64,000 bases of DNA from Kalmusia sp. IMI 367209 (Eukaryota > Ascomycota > Dothideomycetes > Pleosporales > Didymosphaeriaceae): contig JAPEUQ010000011.1 of assembly GCA_027946365.1 (NCBI GenBank), positions 682,001 through 746,000 of the forward strand, read 5' to 3'. The notes beneath the pieces were generated by a model. That model searched no databases and had not been told where the DNA came from. It saw only the letters and a list, made by a program, of their open reading frames with translations. The position numbers and the translations under genes are program-made. The stretch's first letter is position 1. Every line of letters begins with the position of its first letter. Of this stretch, positions 11,413-23,260 are shown in pieces.

Positions 11413-13223
11413 GGCGAGCAGTCAGTGACGGTCGATGGCGCGGCGACGGCAGACTCGAGGATATGGAGGCGAGCAAATGCGTGCGTGATGCGCTGGTGAA
11501 CGAAGGGCAGCGCGCAGGATGAAAACCGGTAGGCTGGCCTGTGTGCTTGGGCCGCGTGGGGAGGAAGGAAATGAGCTGCGGCTTGCAGGGGACCGTGCGC
11601 AGTGATGCTCGCCGCTGTGAATGTAGGGCTGCAGGCGCTCGGTGGAGTCGTCTCCAGGTTGTGCGCAGTGTGTTAGCAACGGCGTGTCGTGGTGGAGGCG
11701 ACAGAAACGAGGGCGAGCGTCGCTTGTCTATGCGTGCCACTCTACGCAGATGATCGCGCTCCACCGCAGGCGTGGCTGATACAAGCAATCGGACAAGGGC
11801 CTGGCGGCGCAGCGAGCGGACAGAAGAATGTCTTTGTTAGCGGGATTCCGAGGCTGCGTGACGACAACGGCCAAACAATGAAAGTCCCAAGGAATGAAAA
11901 CTTGCGACGACGGCCGGCGCGAACGGTGGAGACCACAAGATCCGGGCCTCCACTCGACGCCTCGTCGGGAGCCAGCTAGCAGGATGCAGGTCCGCTGTCA
12001 GGCTGCTGTAGTATGCAGCTTTCACCCGTGTGAATTATGCCCTGTGCGCCAATAGACGCCCTCCAAACTGTGAATTATCACCCCAACGCCATGCCCAGCT
12101 CTGACGCCTTTGTTTGCACCCTATATCAATGCCATCCCCAGGGCATGAACACTTCTACCTAACATGCACGTTGAGATTGCCCAGCTACCATAGCACGCTT
12201 TCGTGCGCACCCAAGTCCGTCGTCCTCGGGACCTGCTGGGATCGCTGGTCCGGACCGTCCATCTCAGCCTCGCTCCGCAACCCTCCAAATTAAGCACACC
12301 ACACACACGCGACATGCGGCAGCCCAACGCGCTCACTACGCGCTATGTGTACATGTGCAACACCATCTGTGAACCAGTGCATTTTATTGACTATACTCGC
12401 TGCTTTGCGCCTTCATCTGAAAGAGGAATGGGAGCGCCGTTACTACAATTCTAGCCCAACGAATCGCCGTCTCCAGTGCCATCTTCGCCATCCTATTGGC
12501 CATCCCAGCGCCTCCAACGAAAACCACAGAGGATCTCCACGAAGGTTGGTGCAAAGTTTGCCGCCCACCGTAACGCAGTGTCCGGTGAATGTCACCTGTG
12601 TAGAAAAATCGTCGCGGGATTTTGAGGACGTCGGGGGCCAGTGAGTTGCGCGAATAGATACTTGCCTGTTTAGGGAAAAGACTGGTCATGCTGGCGTCCC
12701 ATCCGTAATCCCACGTGTCGGACATTTCTCAGCCGTCTGCGCCCACCGCGTCGAGACAAAGGACCCCATCGTGTCCGAGTGCCGAATCTGTCATCACATC
12801 CATGCCGACTACTACTGTTCGTCCCAACATCTTGGTTCCCTTTCTTCCTGATACTCCATCTTTTTCCAAAGCAGCCCATTATTGCAGACGTGACGTACCA
12901 AAGGAGTCGATGTGGCTTCATTTGAATGTGGAGTAACCAGAGAAAGAAATTTCGAGACGTCTACTGTATGAGATTGGGGTGCTAGAACGTTCGCGCAGCA
13001 TCGCATAAAGCGGCTTCCCCGCGTTCCGGTCGGTTGAGAACGGGAAACAAAAATAAGGGTTACCGGGTAATCGCTGTTTAGTATGCTTGTATACGTCTCT
13101 GGGCGGCCAGAGCGTGACGTAGGAAGTGGCGCAGGGTATCGTGCAAAAAACAGGAAAACAAGCGAACAAGTTGAGGAGAACGAACAAAGAGGTTAAAGGT
13201 CGCGTCGAAGTCGTGGGCTTGGC
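11413..13223. other. Long BEM1 upstream region
   Basis: About 1.8 kb between the BEM1 start and the stop of the next gene. Such length suits a long fungal 5' leader or promoter. One ATG-started minus-strand ORF (12384-12725, 113 codons) is present but unrecognised. I see no repeat or RNA gene. Confidence 0.4.
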
Positions 13224-14854
13224 TCATTTCTGGCCTTTGATGTCTACTCGTGCAAATGCAGCCTGGCGAAGATTTTCGAAAATGGAAGCGGCTTCTTTCA
13301 CTTTGACACGTAGTTGGGATCCACCATGCTCGTCGATTTTCTTTTCAATGGCATCCTGGGCACCGTGGGATTCGAGGAATTCACGGCACACATTATCGTT
13401 CTCAAAGCTCAGTTCATCCGTGAGGAAACGAAGCGCGACATTCATATATCTACTCGTTGTTAGCAGTTGCTCATGGGTACTTCGTAAAATACATACGCTC
13501 TAGAGATATTAGCGAGAGCATGCAGACGCTCGCGCTCGATGAACATGTCCATCAAGTAGCTGCCCATATTTGGTGCGTCCAGATACAGTCTGAAAAACTT
13601 ATGATAATTGCCGAGAGCCAGCGATGAGCGGACATCAAGTGCATGTTTGATCCACGGTTGAATTTTGTCTGCTGGGGTTAATTCTGCCAACAAGTCGTTC
13701 ATGTCGGTCTTATTGCACGTATACACAAAGTAAAGGATGCGGTACGCGGTAAACTCGTCCGGATTTCCTCCCAAATTTTGCGAATATAGCGCCTTCAGCT
13801 GCGTCTGGCACTGATTGTACTCACCCATATCCCCCTGTTCTAGTGCAATGCGGGCATGGCTCTCGTAGACCTTTACGGTGAATTCGTTTTTAATGTGCTG
13901 CACAGTAAGATCTTGACGCAACGACTTGAACTGGTTGCACATATAGCCGTAGTTCTTGTCCCCCTTCCATTTCTTCCTCAGCATCGAAAGGGTCTTTTCG
14001 AGCACACGTTGCGGTCGTACGGTCTCCGGCTTAGGAGGGGCCGTCAGGCGGAAATAGCTCTTCTCAAGATTTTCATTGGTGCCGACGCAGGGTGCGTTAT
14101 TCGTCTCCGAGTCAGAGTCGGGCCTTGAGGAGCTCCACGGCGGCGTTGACGTATTGCCGGTTTTGCCGAGCTGGAAGCGTTGCCTGCGCTTCTCCAGATC
14201 AGCCCGGTCTAACTTACTTGACACGTCACCAGAAAGTGCGTTCTTCTTGTGACGCTTATCGTTGTGTCCACTGGAATACGTGATACGAGATTCTAGGTTA
14301 GTTGCACGCCAAGGCGGGACAGATGCATCTGCAGAGTTTGATAGGGCGGTATTGTCTTGCGACTTGCGCTTCTTAGTTTGTGGGGTATCAAATGCGGGAT
14401 TAGTGAGGCCATGAGGGGAGGAGAGGAAGGTGTTTTGTTGAACTTGTGCCCTTGCCGATGCGCGCTCGTCCCTGATGATTTCCTGCGGCAGTGGATAAGC
14501 GGACCAGTCGACGCTCTCCAGCTGGCTTCGCTCGGCAAAAAAACTAATGATGGCCTTCAGCTTATCGGTCATATCGTCCTTAGATATGCCAGCGATGGCG
14601 TTCTCGGCTTCGAAGGCGCGGCCGACATACTCGCGGACTGCCGGAGTCCATGCAACCTTTTGCGGTTTCGCGGGTGAAGCGGCTTCCGCCTGCGATTGGC
14701 TGTTAAATGGAGATGTATGTACTGTGATGCTGCGGGCACCTACTGAAGCAGGCGGGGGGCGTAGCAGAGTCGTGCGGGCAGAAACTGGATTGTAGGCAGG
14801 TGGTGGTAGCGGGTTGGACGACCAGGCCAGGCTGGTGGAGGAGGGCAACGCCAT
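13224..14854 (-). CDS. SAC3/GANP-family protein, LENG8/Thp3-like
   Basis: Two exons: complement(join(13224..13452, 13497..14854)), 528 aa. The C-terminal half is a SAC3/GANP (PCI-related) domain. Visible signatures are KSLRQDLTVQHIKNEFTVKVYE (quoted in part: LRQDLTVQHIKNEFTVKVYE), HARIALEQGDMGEYNQCQTQL and YRILYFVYTCN. Yeast Thp3 and human LENG8, which share this arrangement, act with a CSN12-like partner in transcription-coupled mRNA processing. The N-terminal ~250 residues are Ser/Pro-rich and disordered, with basic KKRK and DKRHKK clusters suggesting nuclear entry. The intron (44 nt) has a clear GCTAAC branch site. The gene is divergent from VPS36. Family assignment is secure; the exact orthologue name is less so. 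Confidence 0.88.
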
Positions 14855-15164
14855 CGTAACGCTAGGTCAACAGGCGCACTAGGACTATGAATGGAGTAAG
14901 TAGCTTCGGGGGGAATGAACCCGGTGAAGGCGAGTCGCACGCTGGCGGTGGTCAGGTGCGGTTGACAGTGAGTGAAGAGCGGGAGATGTGCGGTGAGGCG
15001 GTTTGGAGAGTGGATAAGAAAGCGACGCCCAGGCGCGCTTGCCTTATCCGGACGCGCCAATGACGGCGAGGGGCTGGTGAGCAGAGCTCGACAAGCCGCG
15101 CTTCAGACCTGAAGCTTGCCAGTGCTCGTAGCGGCCGACAACACTCTCCCGATGCATAGACTGG
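14855..15164. promoter_or_regulatory. Divergent promoter, LENG8-like/VPS36
   Basis: 310 bp separate the start codons. A GGATAAG/CTTATCC inverted pair (15012-15018 and 15043-15049) gives two facing GATA sites 24 nt apart. A CCAAT box is at 15057-15061, and GGCGCG/CGCGCC blocks lie between and after. These motifs are seen directly; their use is inferred. Confidence 0.5.
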
Positions 15165-17071
15165 ATGTTTTTGCATCAGCTCGACTTGACGACGGCACTG
15201 CGCCCATCGCTGCTGCCCGAAGAGACGCTGCTTTTTGTGCAAGATGCTGTAGGCTTGTATGAGGGGTACGTGAATGCCCGCGTGCCTGTTACTTGCTCTA
15301 CACCATTAACCGCCCTGGCACAGCAAATTCAAGATCCCACAATACCAGAACGGGCAGGCATATTTGACCTCGCATAGGGTATGCTACGTCGATCACAGCG
15401 AGCCGCGGCAGAACTCGGTAGCCGTCTTCCTCAAAGATGTAGAGCGCCCGGAGTTCTATGTAAGCTTTGTATGTCTCTCATGGCATTCGAACGTACGGCT
15501 GACTAGTCAAGGCCGGCTTTCTTAAGTCTTCTCCTAAAATCACTCTCTTCCCAAAGCCGCTCAAGCATCTATCCAGAGGAACCCCACCCGCAGCAAGCAA
15601 TGCACCCATAACACCCGAGCGACGCGGCAGCCCAGCACCCGCAGCTGCACCAGCCGTCAGCGCAACATGGGTCTGCCCGATATGCTCATTTTCTAATCCA
15701 GTCCCTTCGAACTTTGATCCAGCGACCGCAAATGCTCGTACACCTTTACCGCCATGCCTTGCATGTGGGATCAAACCACCATTAATTCATGTGGTGAAGG
15801 CTGCAATATCTGCTTTGTCGAACCGACAGGCATCGGGATTGCCTGCTCAAGGCAACAATGGCATTCCAGACCCGGCGAACCCAACCAGTGGAAATCTCAC
15901 CTCTTCGGGGTCAGGCTCGGTACCATGCCCGCGATGCACCTTTCAAAACCACCCTTCATTAGCGACTTGCGAGATGTGCGGAGGTCCGCTAGGGTCTGTA
16001 ATTGACAGGAGACTTGATGTAGGTCAAGAGATTACGCGGGCTGAGTCTCCAGGACCATCGCTCAGCACCCCTCTCAAAGACGAGACTGTCCAGTCCATAA
16101 AATTTTCCTTTCGTAGTGGCGGCGAGAAAATATTCTACGAAAGACTAAAGAATGCGCTCGTGCAACGTAAGTGGCTTCTTCAAAGCGCACCGCCTATACC
16201 CAAACCACGCCCAGCATCAGGCTCTTTCGAAGACGCCTACTCAGCCCGTTCAGACACACCTGCAATCGATTCTGAGCGCAATAAAGTCGTTGGAATAGCT
16301 GGTCTGGAACGAAGGGGACTAGAGCAAAGAAGAAACAACGAAGCTATGATAGGAAGCGCCTTCGAAGACTTAGAGGCTCTGATGACTTCGGCCAAGGAGA
16401 TCATCGCACTTGCTGAGCAATTCTCTTCTCAGGCAAACTTGGGCACCAATGGAAGCTCTGAAGCCAGCGCTTTAGCGTCTCAATCTGCTTCCGCACTTGG
16501 CCTCGTAACTACTAAAGATATGCTTGGATCCGGCTCCGAATCTCTCTACGTCTCAGAATTATCCAGGAACCTCGCGGAATGGCTGACTGATGATATGCGA
16601 GGCATATTGCGGAAAGAAGGTGGAATTGTGACATTAGTCGATCTTTGGGCTGTCTTCAACCGCGCAAGAGGCGGCGTAGAACTAGTCAGCCCAGCAGACT
16701 TCGAGAAGGCGGCAAGGATGTGGGACAAGCTAAAATTACCCGTTCGACTCCGACAATTCAAAAGTGGACTTCTTGTAGTCCAAGGCCGTGATCGCACAGA
16801 TGAGAAGACTATTGCAAGTTTACTCACGTGGCTGAAAGAGCTTCACAGCATTCCACTAGCCACAGAGGCGTTGTGGGACGTGCAAATGTATGGGAGAGGT
16901 GTTACAGCACAAGAAACCGCAGAACGGTTCGGGTGGAGTGTTGGCGTGGCCACCGAAGAGCTCGAGATGGCCGAGGAAGCTGGCGCACTATGCCGCGAAC
17001 AAGGCTTGGATGGGATAAGATTCTGGGAGAATTGGCTAGTCAGCATGCCATTCCATACGTCGGCTACATGA
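15165..17071 (+). CDS. VPS36: ESCRT-II subunit Vps36
   Basis: Three exons: join(15165..15265, 15324..15459, 15512..17071), 598 aa. Vps36 joins Vps22 and Vps25 in ESCRT-II, which sorts ubiquitinated membrane proteins into multivesicular bodies. The N-terminus is a GLUE lipid/ubiquitin-binding domain (QNGQAYLTSHRVCYVDH, then AGFLKSSPKITLF) split by two NZF zinc fingers, as in yeast: Cys 134/137/161/164 and Cys 218/221/232/235. The C-terminal half is the winged-helix Vps36 domain, with MTSAKEIIALAEQF and GGIVTLVDLWAVFNRARG. The first NZF has a longer than usual loop (23 residues between Cys pairs). The introns are phase 2 and phase 0 and short. Confidence 0.94.
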
Positions 17072-17484
17072 AAAGGCACGACTTTTCCACGTGCTCACTA
17101 CTCGCAATTTGGTTCCTTGAAGAATTCTTAACTCGTGAGGTTCTCGACATCGTTGTCTTAATCATGATGGCACCGTGGTCCTTGATGAAATTTCACTCAC
17201 GCAACTAGTGATCTCGCTTCGTTCTGCCATTTTCTAAGCGACTGGACAATCGAAATCAGAGATCGTTGCACATATAACCTTCATGAATCTCCAAGGGTAA
17301 ATTTCACCCAGCGCTTTGGAACGAAACAATGAATACCCTTTGTAGCTTGAATTGTATTGAGGCATAGCAAACCCATTAGAGTTGGGCACAGAACTCAGAC
17401 TGAGTATCATAGCACCCTTACTTCACCAGCTTCTTCGTAATCACACGAAAAAGGAAACCGCCATACATGTATTTCGCCCATTGT
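17072..17484. other. Intergenic
   Basis: Convergent 3' ends of VPS36 and the DUF4336 gene. AT-rich; nothing else seen. Confidence 0.4.
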
Positions 17485-18391
17485 TTATGTTAAGAAAAAC
17501 CACCGCACAGCCTTCATAAACGGTGCTTGAATGACTCTCCTAACAAACCCTGGCATCACATTTCCTTCCAAAAACCAACGATACGTTTCCACCCAAGCCT
17601 CATTCCCACCACTCTCAATCACATCTCCATGGCATGGCACAATTCTCTCAACATTCCATTCCGCTACTCGCTTTGCATCCCGTCGCATGAACGAGTAATC
17701 CACGCTGGCAATGTAGTAGATCAAGCGCTTGAACCAGACAGACTTTGGATGCGCACGCTTAGCAAATTCCCTAGAAAGTATGTCCCGTTCCGCAGATGAA
17801 GGATTGTATTGCTATGCAAGTCAAAACACGTTCTAACTTTACACGAAACGGACGAGGAAATGGAACACATACTTCCGTAGCTGGTAAATTCATCAACAAA
17901 TCACTCACCACCAGCGTTCTACTCTCGACCAACCACCACGCTACCGCACACGTAAGGAATCCCTCAAACAACACACTCTCCACCTCACCCTCCCATCCGA
18001 AAACTTCCTCCGGCCTTTCCCCCAGCTCTTCGTCCCCCCCATATATCCAGTCCCACCTTACATCTTTACGTTTCTTCTGAAGCCCGGGTACACCAATGCT
18101 TTTTGCATTAGGCCAGACGGAAAGGTACGATGATACGGAGAGGTGGTGCCCAAGGTCAGCAGCGATGTAGTCCACGCCGCCAAGGGAAACAAGTTTGTTA
18201 TGCACCGCTTGAGTGAGAGGAATAGGATTTAGGAGAAGAACCGAACCTGAAGAGAGGCGGATTGCTGTGGCACGGTTGCCAACTGCGACGAAGTTGCGGT
18301 AGCCGAAAGGGGCGAAACGATTGAAAGGGATGGTGAAGGTTATTACATTGGCATTGACGTCACGGATTATTGTAGTTTCGGAATCTGGCAT
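17485..18391 (-). CDS. DUF4336 family protein (metallo-beta-lactamase-like fold)
   Basis: Two exons: complement(join(17485..17811, 17873..18391)), 281 aa. The family is common in fungi, plants and bacteria, has a metallo-hydrolase-like layout and no assigned reaction. Visible features are RNFVAVGNRATAIRLSSG, the HHLSVSSYLSVWPNAKSIGVP segment (the family's replacement for the usual HxHxD), LFEGFLTCAVAWW, and near the end ERIVPCHGDVIESGG, where the His-Gly-Asp looks like a metal-site remnant. The acceptor at 17812-17813 was chosen because only it continues in frame (QYNPSSAERDILSREFAKRA). A further in-frame Met lies 24 codons upstream (ATG at 18463), but the chosen start fits the family better. 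A hydrophobic final FMKAVRWFFLT closes the protein. Confidence 0.82.
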
Positions 18392-18822
18392 TGCGATCGG
18401 ATGCAAAAAAAAAAGGCTTGAGAATATCATATAAATGGCTTCCGCTGGGAAGAGGGTATGCAAGTATTGTTTGGCGTCTGCATACGAAGAGGTAGTGATG
18501 TCGTCATGACTAGCGATCGCGAGGATATCGAGTTTGGAGACTATCTTGCGACATAAACTTATTATCTGTTCAGGGCTGATGAGAATGTGAATAGCTCGTT
18601 ATGCTAAATTTTAGATGTTTAAAAAGAAGCCTACGGTGTTAGGGAAAAATACCGACGGTCAACATCGGAATTGAGTTTGCCAAGCTACCGTGATCATAAA
18701 CTCATCGTATAATATATCACAACAACACTTTACCAATGAATGTAAGTAAGATATTGCTAGCCAGGCAGCGCTGACGGCAAGCCAATCAAACAGCCTTGTG
18801 AAATAGTAGCGAAGGCTGAGCC
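18392..18822. other. Divergent intergenic region
   Basis: Promoters of the DUF4336 and HD-domain genes. AT-rich with a homopolymer A run near 18405. No gene seen. Confidence 0.4.
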
Positions 18823-19627
18823 ATGGTGTCAAAATCCAACCACTCTTCTTCCACTCTTCTTTTTCTACCTACTCCGAGCACTAACCCTAATCGTCCCTTC
18901 AGCCTTATCCTCAAACATCTACTTTCTGCCATGCCAATACTGACAGACCGTAACACTATATCAGCCTTGATCCCAGACCACATCAAAAATCTCTACCAAG
19001 AACCAGGCCGCCACTACCACAACCTCGCCCACATCACCCACATGCTATCGCTCATACCCTCGCACCACCCCCACGTTCGAGAACTTACATATGCAACCTG
19101 GTTCCACGACTGTGTCTACAATCCTCAAGCCAAGCACGGAATAAACGAAATGGAAAGTATACGTCTTTGGGAAGCATATGTCGAGGAACAGGGCGACGAG
19201 CTCACCGACGTAAGCTCATAGAATACCTACCCTTCTCCTACCTACCAAGCTAAATCTTAATTAGATTAAAGAAATTGTCACCCTCTTGATACAAAGCACA
19301 ATCACACACACCCTGCCCTCTGACGTTCCAGCACTTTCCTCACGTACCGAATTAGCGAAACGATTTCTTGATATGGATATGGATATCCTTGCCTCAACAA
19401 GATCCAAATATCTTGAGTATACGCAGAAAGTTCGGCACGAGTATTCATATTACTCAGGAGAGGAGTTCAAAAAGGGTAGGATAGCATTTTTGAAGTCCGA
19501 GTTGGAAAAAGAGAGAGTGTTCTTGTTGGAAGAGAACGAGGATAAGAACGACATTGCATTTGAAAATATGAGAGCGGAGATTGAAGGGTGGGAAAGCGGA
19601 GAGTCGAAGGTTGATAGTGCAGCGTGA
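18823..19627 (+). CDS. HD-superfamily metal-dependent phosphohydrolase
   Basis: Two exons: join(18823..19209, 19265..19627), 249 aa. The protein matches the predicted HD-type phosphohydrolases of the COG4339 type. The metal-binding motif is split as HYHNLAHITHML and WFHDCVYNPQAKHGINE, with a helical C-terminus that includes FLDMDMDILASTRSKYLEY. Substrate is unknown; relatives are assumed to act on nucleotides. An internal in-frame ATG at 18931 (MPILTDRN) would give 213 aa, closer to bacterial relatives. The extra 36 residues are Ser/Pro-rich and could be an organelle signal or untranslated. The 55-nt intron is phase 0. Confidence 0.82.
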
Positions 19628-20453
19628 TAACTTTAGCTCGCGGATACAGAAATGAGGTACTTTAGGATTCGTGATACATAGAATGGTTGTCCACGACGCT
19701 TAGCACATTTGAGGTAGAATAAGTTTTGCCATAAGAGAACCCTCATCATCATTGCTGTACAAGCTGGTAAAGCTGACAACATGTGCTGTGAATCTAGCCT
19801 TGAAATCTCCCCTGCCTTCCGCAATTGAATCAGACCATCCATTACGTAGAAATATATTCTGTAGCTCTGGCAGATGGAAACAGTTATCTCCAAGATCTAA
19901 TAAGGCCATGCTTTCGTCATCAAGCCAAAAGTAATCCACGATGCTCAGGCTTCGTAAGGACGCAAGTAGGAGATCTTTGATAGGAATTGGGAGTCTATCT
20001 GGCTTTCAATGCTCTCCTCGGTCCATTCTTAGATTCGATGGGTGGATCTAAAAAATATTGAGCTTGGGATTTCGAGTATTTGGAGATTAGGATAATTATG
20101 AAGTGTTAGCTGTGCAGCAAGATGTCTATAAAGCCTGATCAATAAGGGCCTAAATACGCTTGAACATCACTAACGGCAATGTCCATCGATAATGTTTTCA
20201 AACCCTACTCGCCTACAAGTCTCAATGATACAATTTGCGTGAAATAAAGAGCTCCCCAAGGTCAAGGCACATCGGATGGCGGAAAGGGTCTGTTTGGGGT
20301 AAGTAGCTTGACGCGAGCGCGCCTGCCTAATATCAGCTTATGCCCGCTATTTCCGATGTCATCATCACTGGGTCAACCCGCTTCATGGTTCCAAGCCACC
20401 ACGCTCAGACACACGACCACGCACCTCATCACAAACCATCAATATAGTCCAAT
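19628..20453. other. Intergenic with decayed gene
   Basis: About 825 bp, AT-rich. Most of it is taken up by the remains of a minus-strand F-box/LRR-like gene, listed separately; the rest is the LAP1 promoter. Confidence 0.5.
19700..20240 (-). pseudogene. Decayed F-box/LRR-like fungal gene
   Basis: On the minus strand, pieces in different frames read like one leucine-rich protein. Near 20160-20240: LKTLSMDIAVSDVQAYLGPY. Near 20050-20150: LTLHNYPNLQILEIPSS. Near 19760-19980: LLLASLRSLSIVDYFWLDD and LDLGDNCFHLPELQNIFL. They are separated by stop codons (for example TAG in LRLVGE-stop-GLKTL) and frame changes. The order and spacing fit the large fungal family of F-box-like proteins with C-terminal leucine-rich segments. 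No intact start or F-box remains. The identity is pattern recognition; the broken state is seen directly. Confidence 0.55.
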
Positions 20454-21683
20454 ATGAAGTCTTCCATACTCCTCCCGTTATGTACCGCGGTGCTTGCGGC
20501 TGCTATTCACCCTCCTCAGGTCGTTCTGCAGCAGGACTTGCAGGCACCCATCGCCGAACCGGAGAAGTATCTCATCGAGCTGGCACCTGGGGACCATCAG
20601 TGGGTCACTGAAGACGATAAATGGGCTCTGCGACGAGTGCGTATACTAAATACCATTGGACCTCTCATTCTACAAGATAGTATCGCTGACAGATCGTAGA
20701 AAGGCATCAACTTCTTCGACATCACCGAAACGCCAGAGCTCGGCGCTTTAAATCGCAAATACGGCACACGGAGCGTCAAATTTCCCGCAAAGACGTCTCA
20801 GAATGAGACGATTGCGCCTCTGCTCAAGCAGCTCGAGAAGAACAACATGCGCAAGCACCTGGAAGTTTTCACCAGCTTCCACACCAGGTACTATAAGTCT
20901 ACGACCGGAGCCCAGTCCTCTGCGTGGCTACTCCAACAAGTCAATGACACCGTAGCGAAAGCAGGAGCATTCGATTACGGTGCATCGGTGAAGGCCTTCT
21001 CCCACTCCTGGGGTCAGTCTTCCATTATAGCGACGATTCCCGGAAAGAGCAACAAGACTATCGTCATCGGCGCGCATCAGGACAGCATCAACTTGTTCCT
21101 CCCATCGATTTTGGCGGCGCCCGGCGCCGACGATGATGGTAGCGGTACCGTCACCATCCTAGAGGCACTTCGCGTGCTTTTGAAGTCCAAGGACATCGTC
21201 AAGGGCAAGGCACCCAATACTGTGGAGTTTCATTGGTACTCAGCTGAGGAAGGCGGATTGCTTGGCTCTCAGGCAATCTTTCAGTCGTACGAAAAGGAAG
21301 GAAGAGACATCAAGGCTATGCTGCAGCAGGACATGACAGGCTACATAACGAAGACTATCGACGCAGGCGAGCCAGAGTCAGTCGGCGTTATCACCGACTA
21401 CGTCGACCCTGGCCTGACTGAATTCCTGAAATTGGTCATCACCGACTATTGCGACGTTCCGTACGTTCTCACCAAGTGCGGTTATGCGTGCTCGGATCAT
21501 GCTAGCGCTAGCAAGGCCGGCTACCCATCTGCCTTCGTCATTGAGTCAGACTTCAAGTACTCTGATTCAAAAATACACACGACAGATGATTTAATCAAGT
21601 ATCTGAGCTTCGATCATATGCTCCAGCATGCGAAATTGACGCTTGCTTTGGCTTACGAGCTGGCGCTGGCTAAGTTCGACTGA
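20454..21683 (+). CDS. LAP1: Secreted leucine aminopeptidase (peptidase M28E)
   Basis: Two exons: join(20454..20636, 20700..21683), 388 aa. This is a secreted zinc aminopeptidase that removes N-terminal residues from peptides outside the cell. A signal peptide covers about residues 1-17 ([17 protein letters not shown]). A propeptide runs to roughly residue 80. The mature M28 domain shows the two-zinc site: His187 in IGAHQDS, the Asp cluster at 205-207 in GADDDGSGT, Glu244-Glu245 in SAEEGG, Asp272 in QQDMTGY and His354 in KIHTTDD. The Cys pair in KCGYACSDH is the usual disulphide. Length matches Aspergillus and dermatophyte LAP1. The intron is 63 nt and phase 0. Confidence 0.93.
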
Positions 21684-22173
21684 GTTTGTGCTTTTTGATT
21701 CGCAAGAAGCTGTTGTAGATATACCCAAGTTGTATACAAGATGAGTTACGAGCACGGGCATACAAGGAGTCATCGTTGTGTCGATAGCAATACATTCATG
21801 GACATCAGAATCAGAAGGCAGCAACATTCGCTTCCACCAATGATTGAACGCGCGCGACGTCTGCGGGTCAGCTTCAGCAGGCCGCGGAGAGCACTAGGTG
21901 CGGCCACCGAGGTGTGACTCCAGCCGTCTCACCCGCAAAGCCCCACGTTGGTCTGTGATTGGCTTATGAGCTAGCTTGATCGATTACACTTCCTATCGCG
22001 GAGCTTTATCTTGCTTCCACCCCCCGCTGTCTGTGCCTTTGCGAAGTATTGTTCATCCTCTAGAGCTATCTGTTGCGCTATCAGGAGCTTGCCGTGCTCA
22101 CCGCACAGGTGTTTCTTACTTCGTAGCCCGCGAACAGTTCCCCGCATCGCAGCCGCATCGCCACTCCAAGACA
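21684..22173. other. Intergenic
   Basis: 3' UTR of LAP1 and promoter/5' leader of the next gene. An upstream open frame joins the next gene in frame, but the first good ATG is at 22174. No gene seen. Confidence 0.4.
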
Positions 22174-23260
22174 ATGGCCATCTTGACCACTCAGCCAGCT
22201 CCCCAACCGCAGGCCATCGACATTGAGGCATGGACTGAAGAGGCGACTGCTGCCATCAGTACAGTCACTATTTCTGCCCCTGAAGATGTTGTCCAAAGTG
22301 CTACGGTCAGCATCCAGATCCCGCTCGATGACGTCTCGACTTCAGCTGGCCCTAGAGAGCGTCCAACCTCCACAGCGGCTGCGAAGGAGGGTGGGTACTA
22401 CAAGCGCAAGGAGCCTGTCCGCCGCGACAGCTTGAAGCGTCGCGAAGCCCTACTCAAGGGGAAGGAAGGTAGCCGGCGTAGGCTGAGGTGGGAGAACGGT
22501 ACGCGTCCCCTAACGACCTTCCATTACATGCGTGCCCACGCACCCAAAGTTCATCTGCTGTATGACTCGTCTAATTGACCAACCACCACCAGACCGTCTC
22601 CTCAACAACCCCTATGCCGAGCCCCCGCAGCCCAAAGACTGGGAGGTGCACCCTCAACACCCAGTTCGCCACGTACCTTACTTTCTCGCCCCCCTCTGGG
22701 ATGCCGGGCTTTCCCGTCAACAAGCCGAGCGTAAGAGCCTCGCCGCAAAAGCGAAAACCCTCTCCAAGACCACAGCCAAAAAGCCCACGACCCCTGGCGT
22801 CGTCCCCAAAGAACTCCGTGAGAAGCTCAAGCGCTCGCGCGGCGCAAAGGGCCTACTCATGGACCTGGAAGCCGAAGTGCGCAACTTCGTTGAGCAGTGG
22901 GAGGAGAAGGAGCGCAGAGCCGCGGATGACGGCCTACCTGCCGATCCTGATTCCAGCGACGATGAAATCGTATTCGTGGGCCGCAACGGCAAGATGAGCG
23001 ATCTTAGGAGCCCAACAGAGGAGAACCATGTCAAGCGCGAGCTGATGCTATTCGAAGCGCCGGAGGAGGACCAAGGCGGGAGCTTTGGCAGATGGCTGGT
23101 ACATCATATTGGGGTGTACTACGGGTTGAAGACGTGGTCGGTTACAGTAGGGGATCCGGCAAGGAGGGAGGCGTATGTTGGGTTGAAAGAGTCGAAGATG
23201 AGGACGGGGAGGAAGAGTGTTTGCGGGCCGTTGCCGCGGCCGCTGTGGGGTCTTGTTTAA
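22174..23260 (+). CDS. R3H-associated N-terminal domain protein
   Basis: Two exons: join(22174..22498, 22593..23260), 330 aa. The protein resembles fungal proteins with the R3H-associated N-terminal domain, which are thought to bind nucleic acid. Features are a basic stretch YYKRKEPVRRDSLKRREALLKGKEG followed by RRRLRWEN (first quoted in part: RRDSLKRREALLKGKEG), then NNPYAEPPQPKDWEVHP and HVPYFLAPLWDAG after the intron, a Lys-rich helix, the acid DSSDDEIVFVGRNGKM patch and a conserved end WLVHHIGVYYGLKTWSVTVG. The last part is the usual site of the R3H-like fold. The function in the cell is not established. The 94-nt intron is phase 1. Confidence 0.78.
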
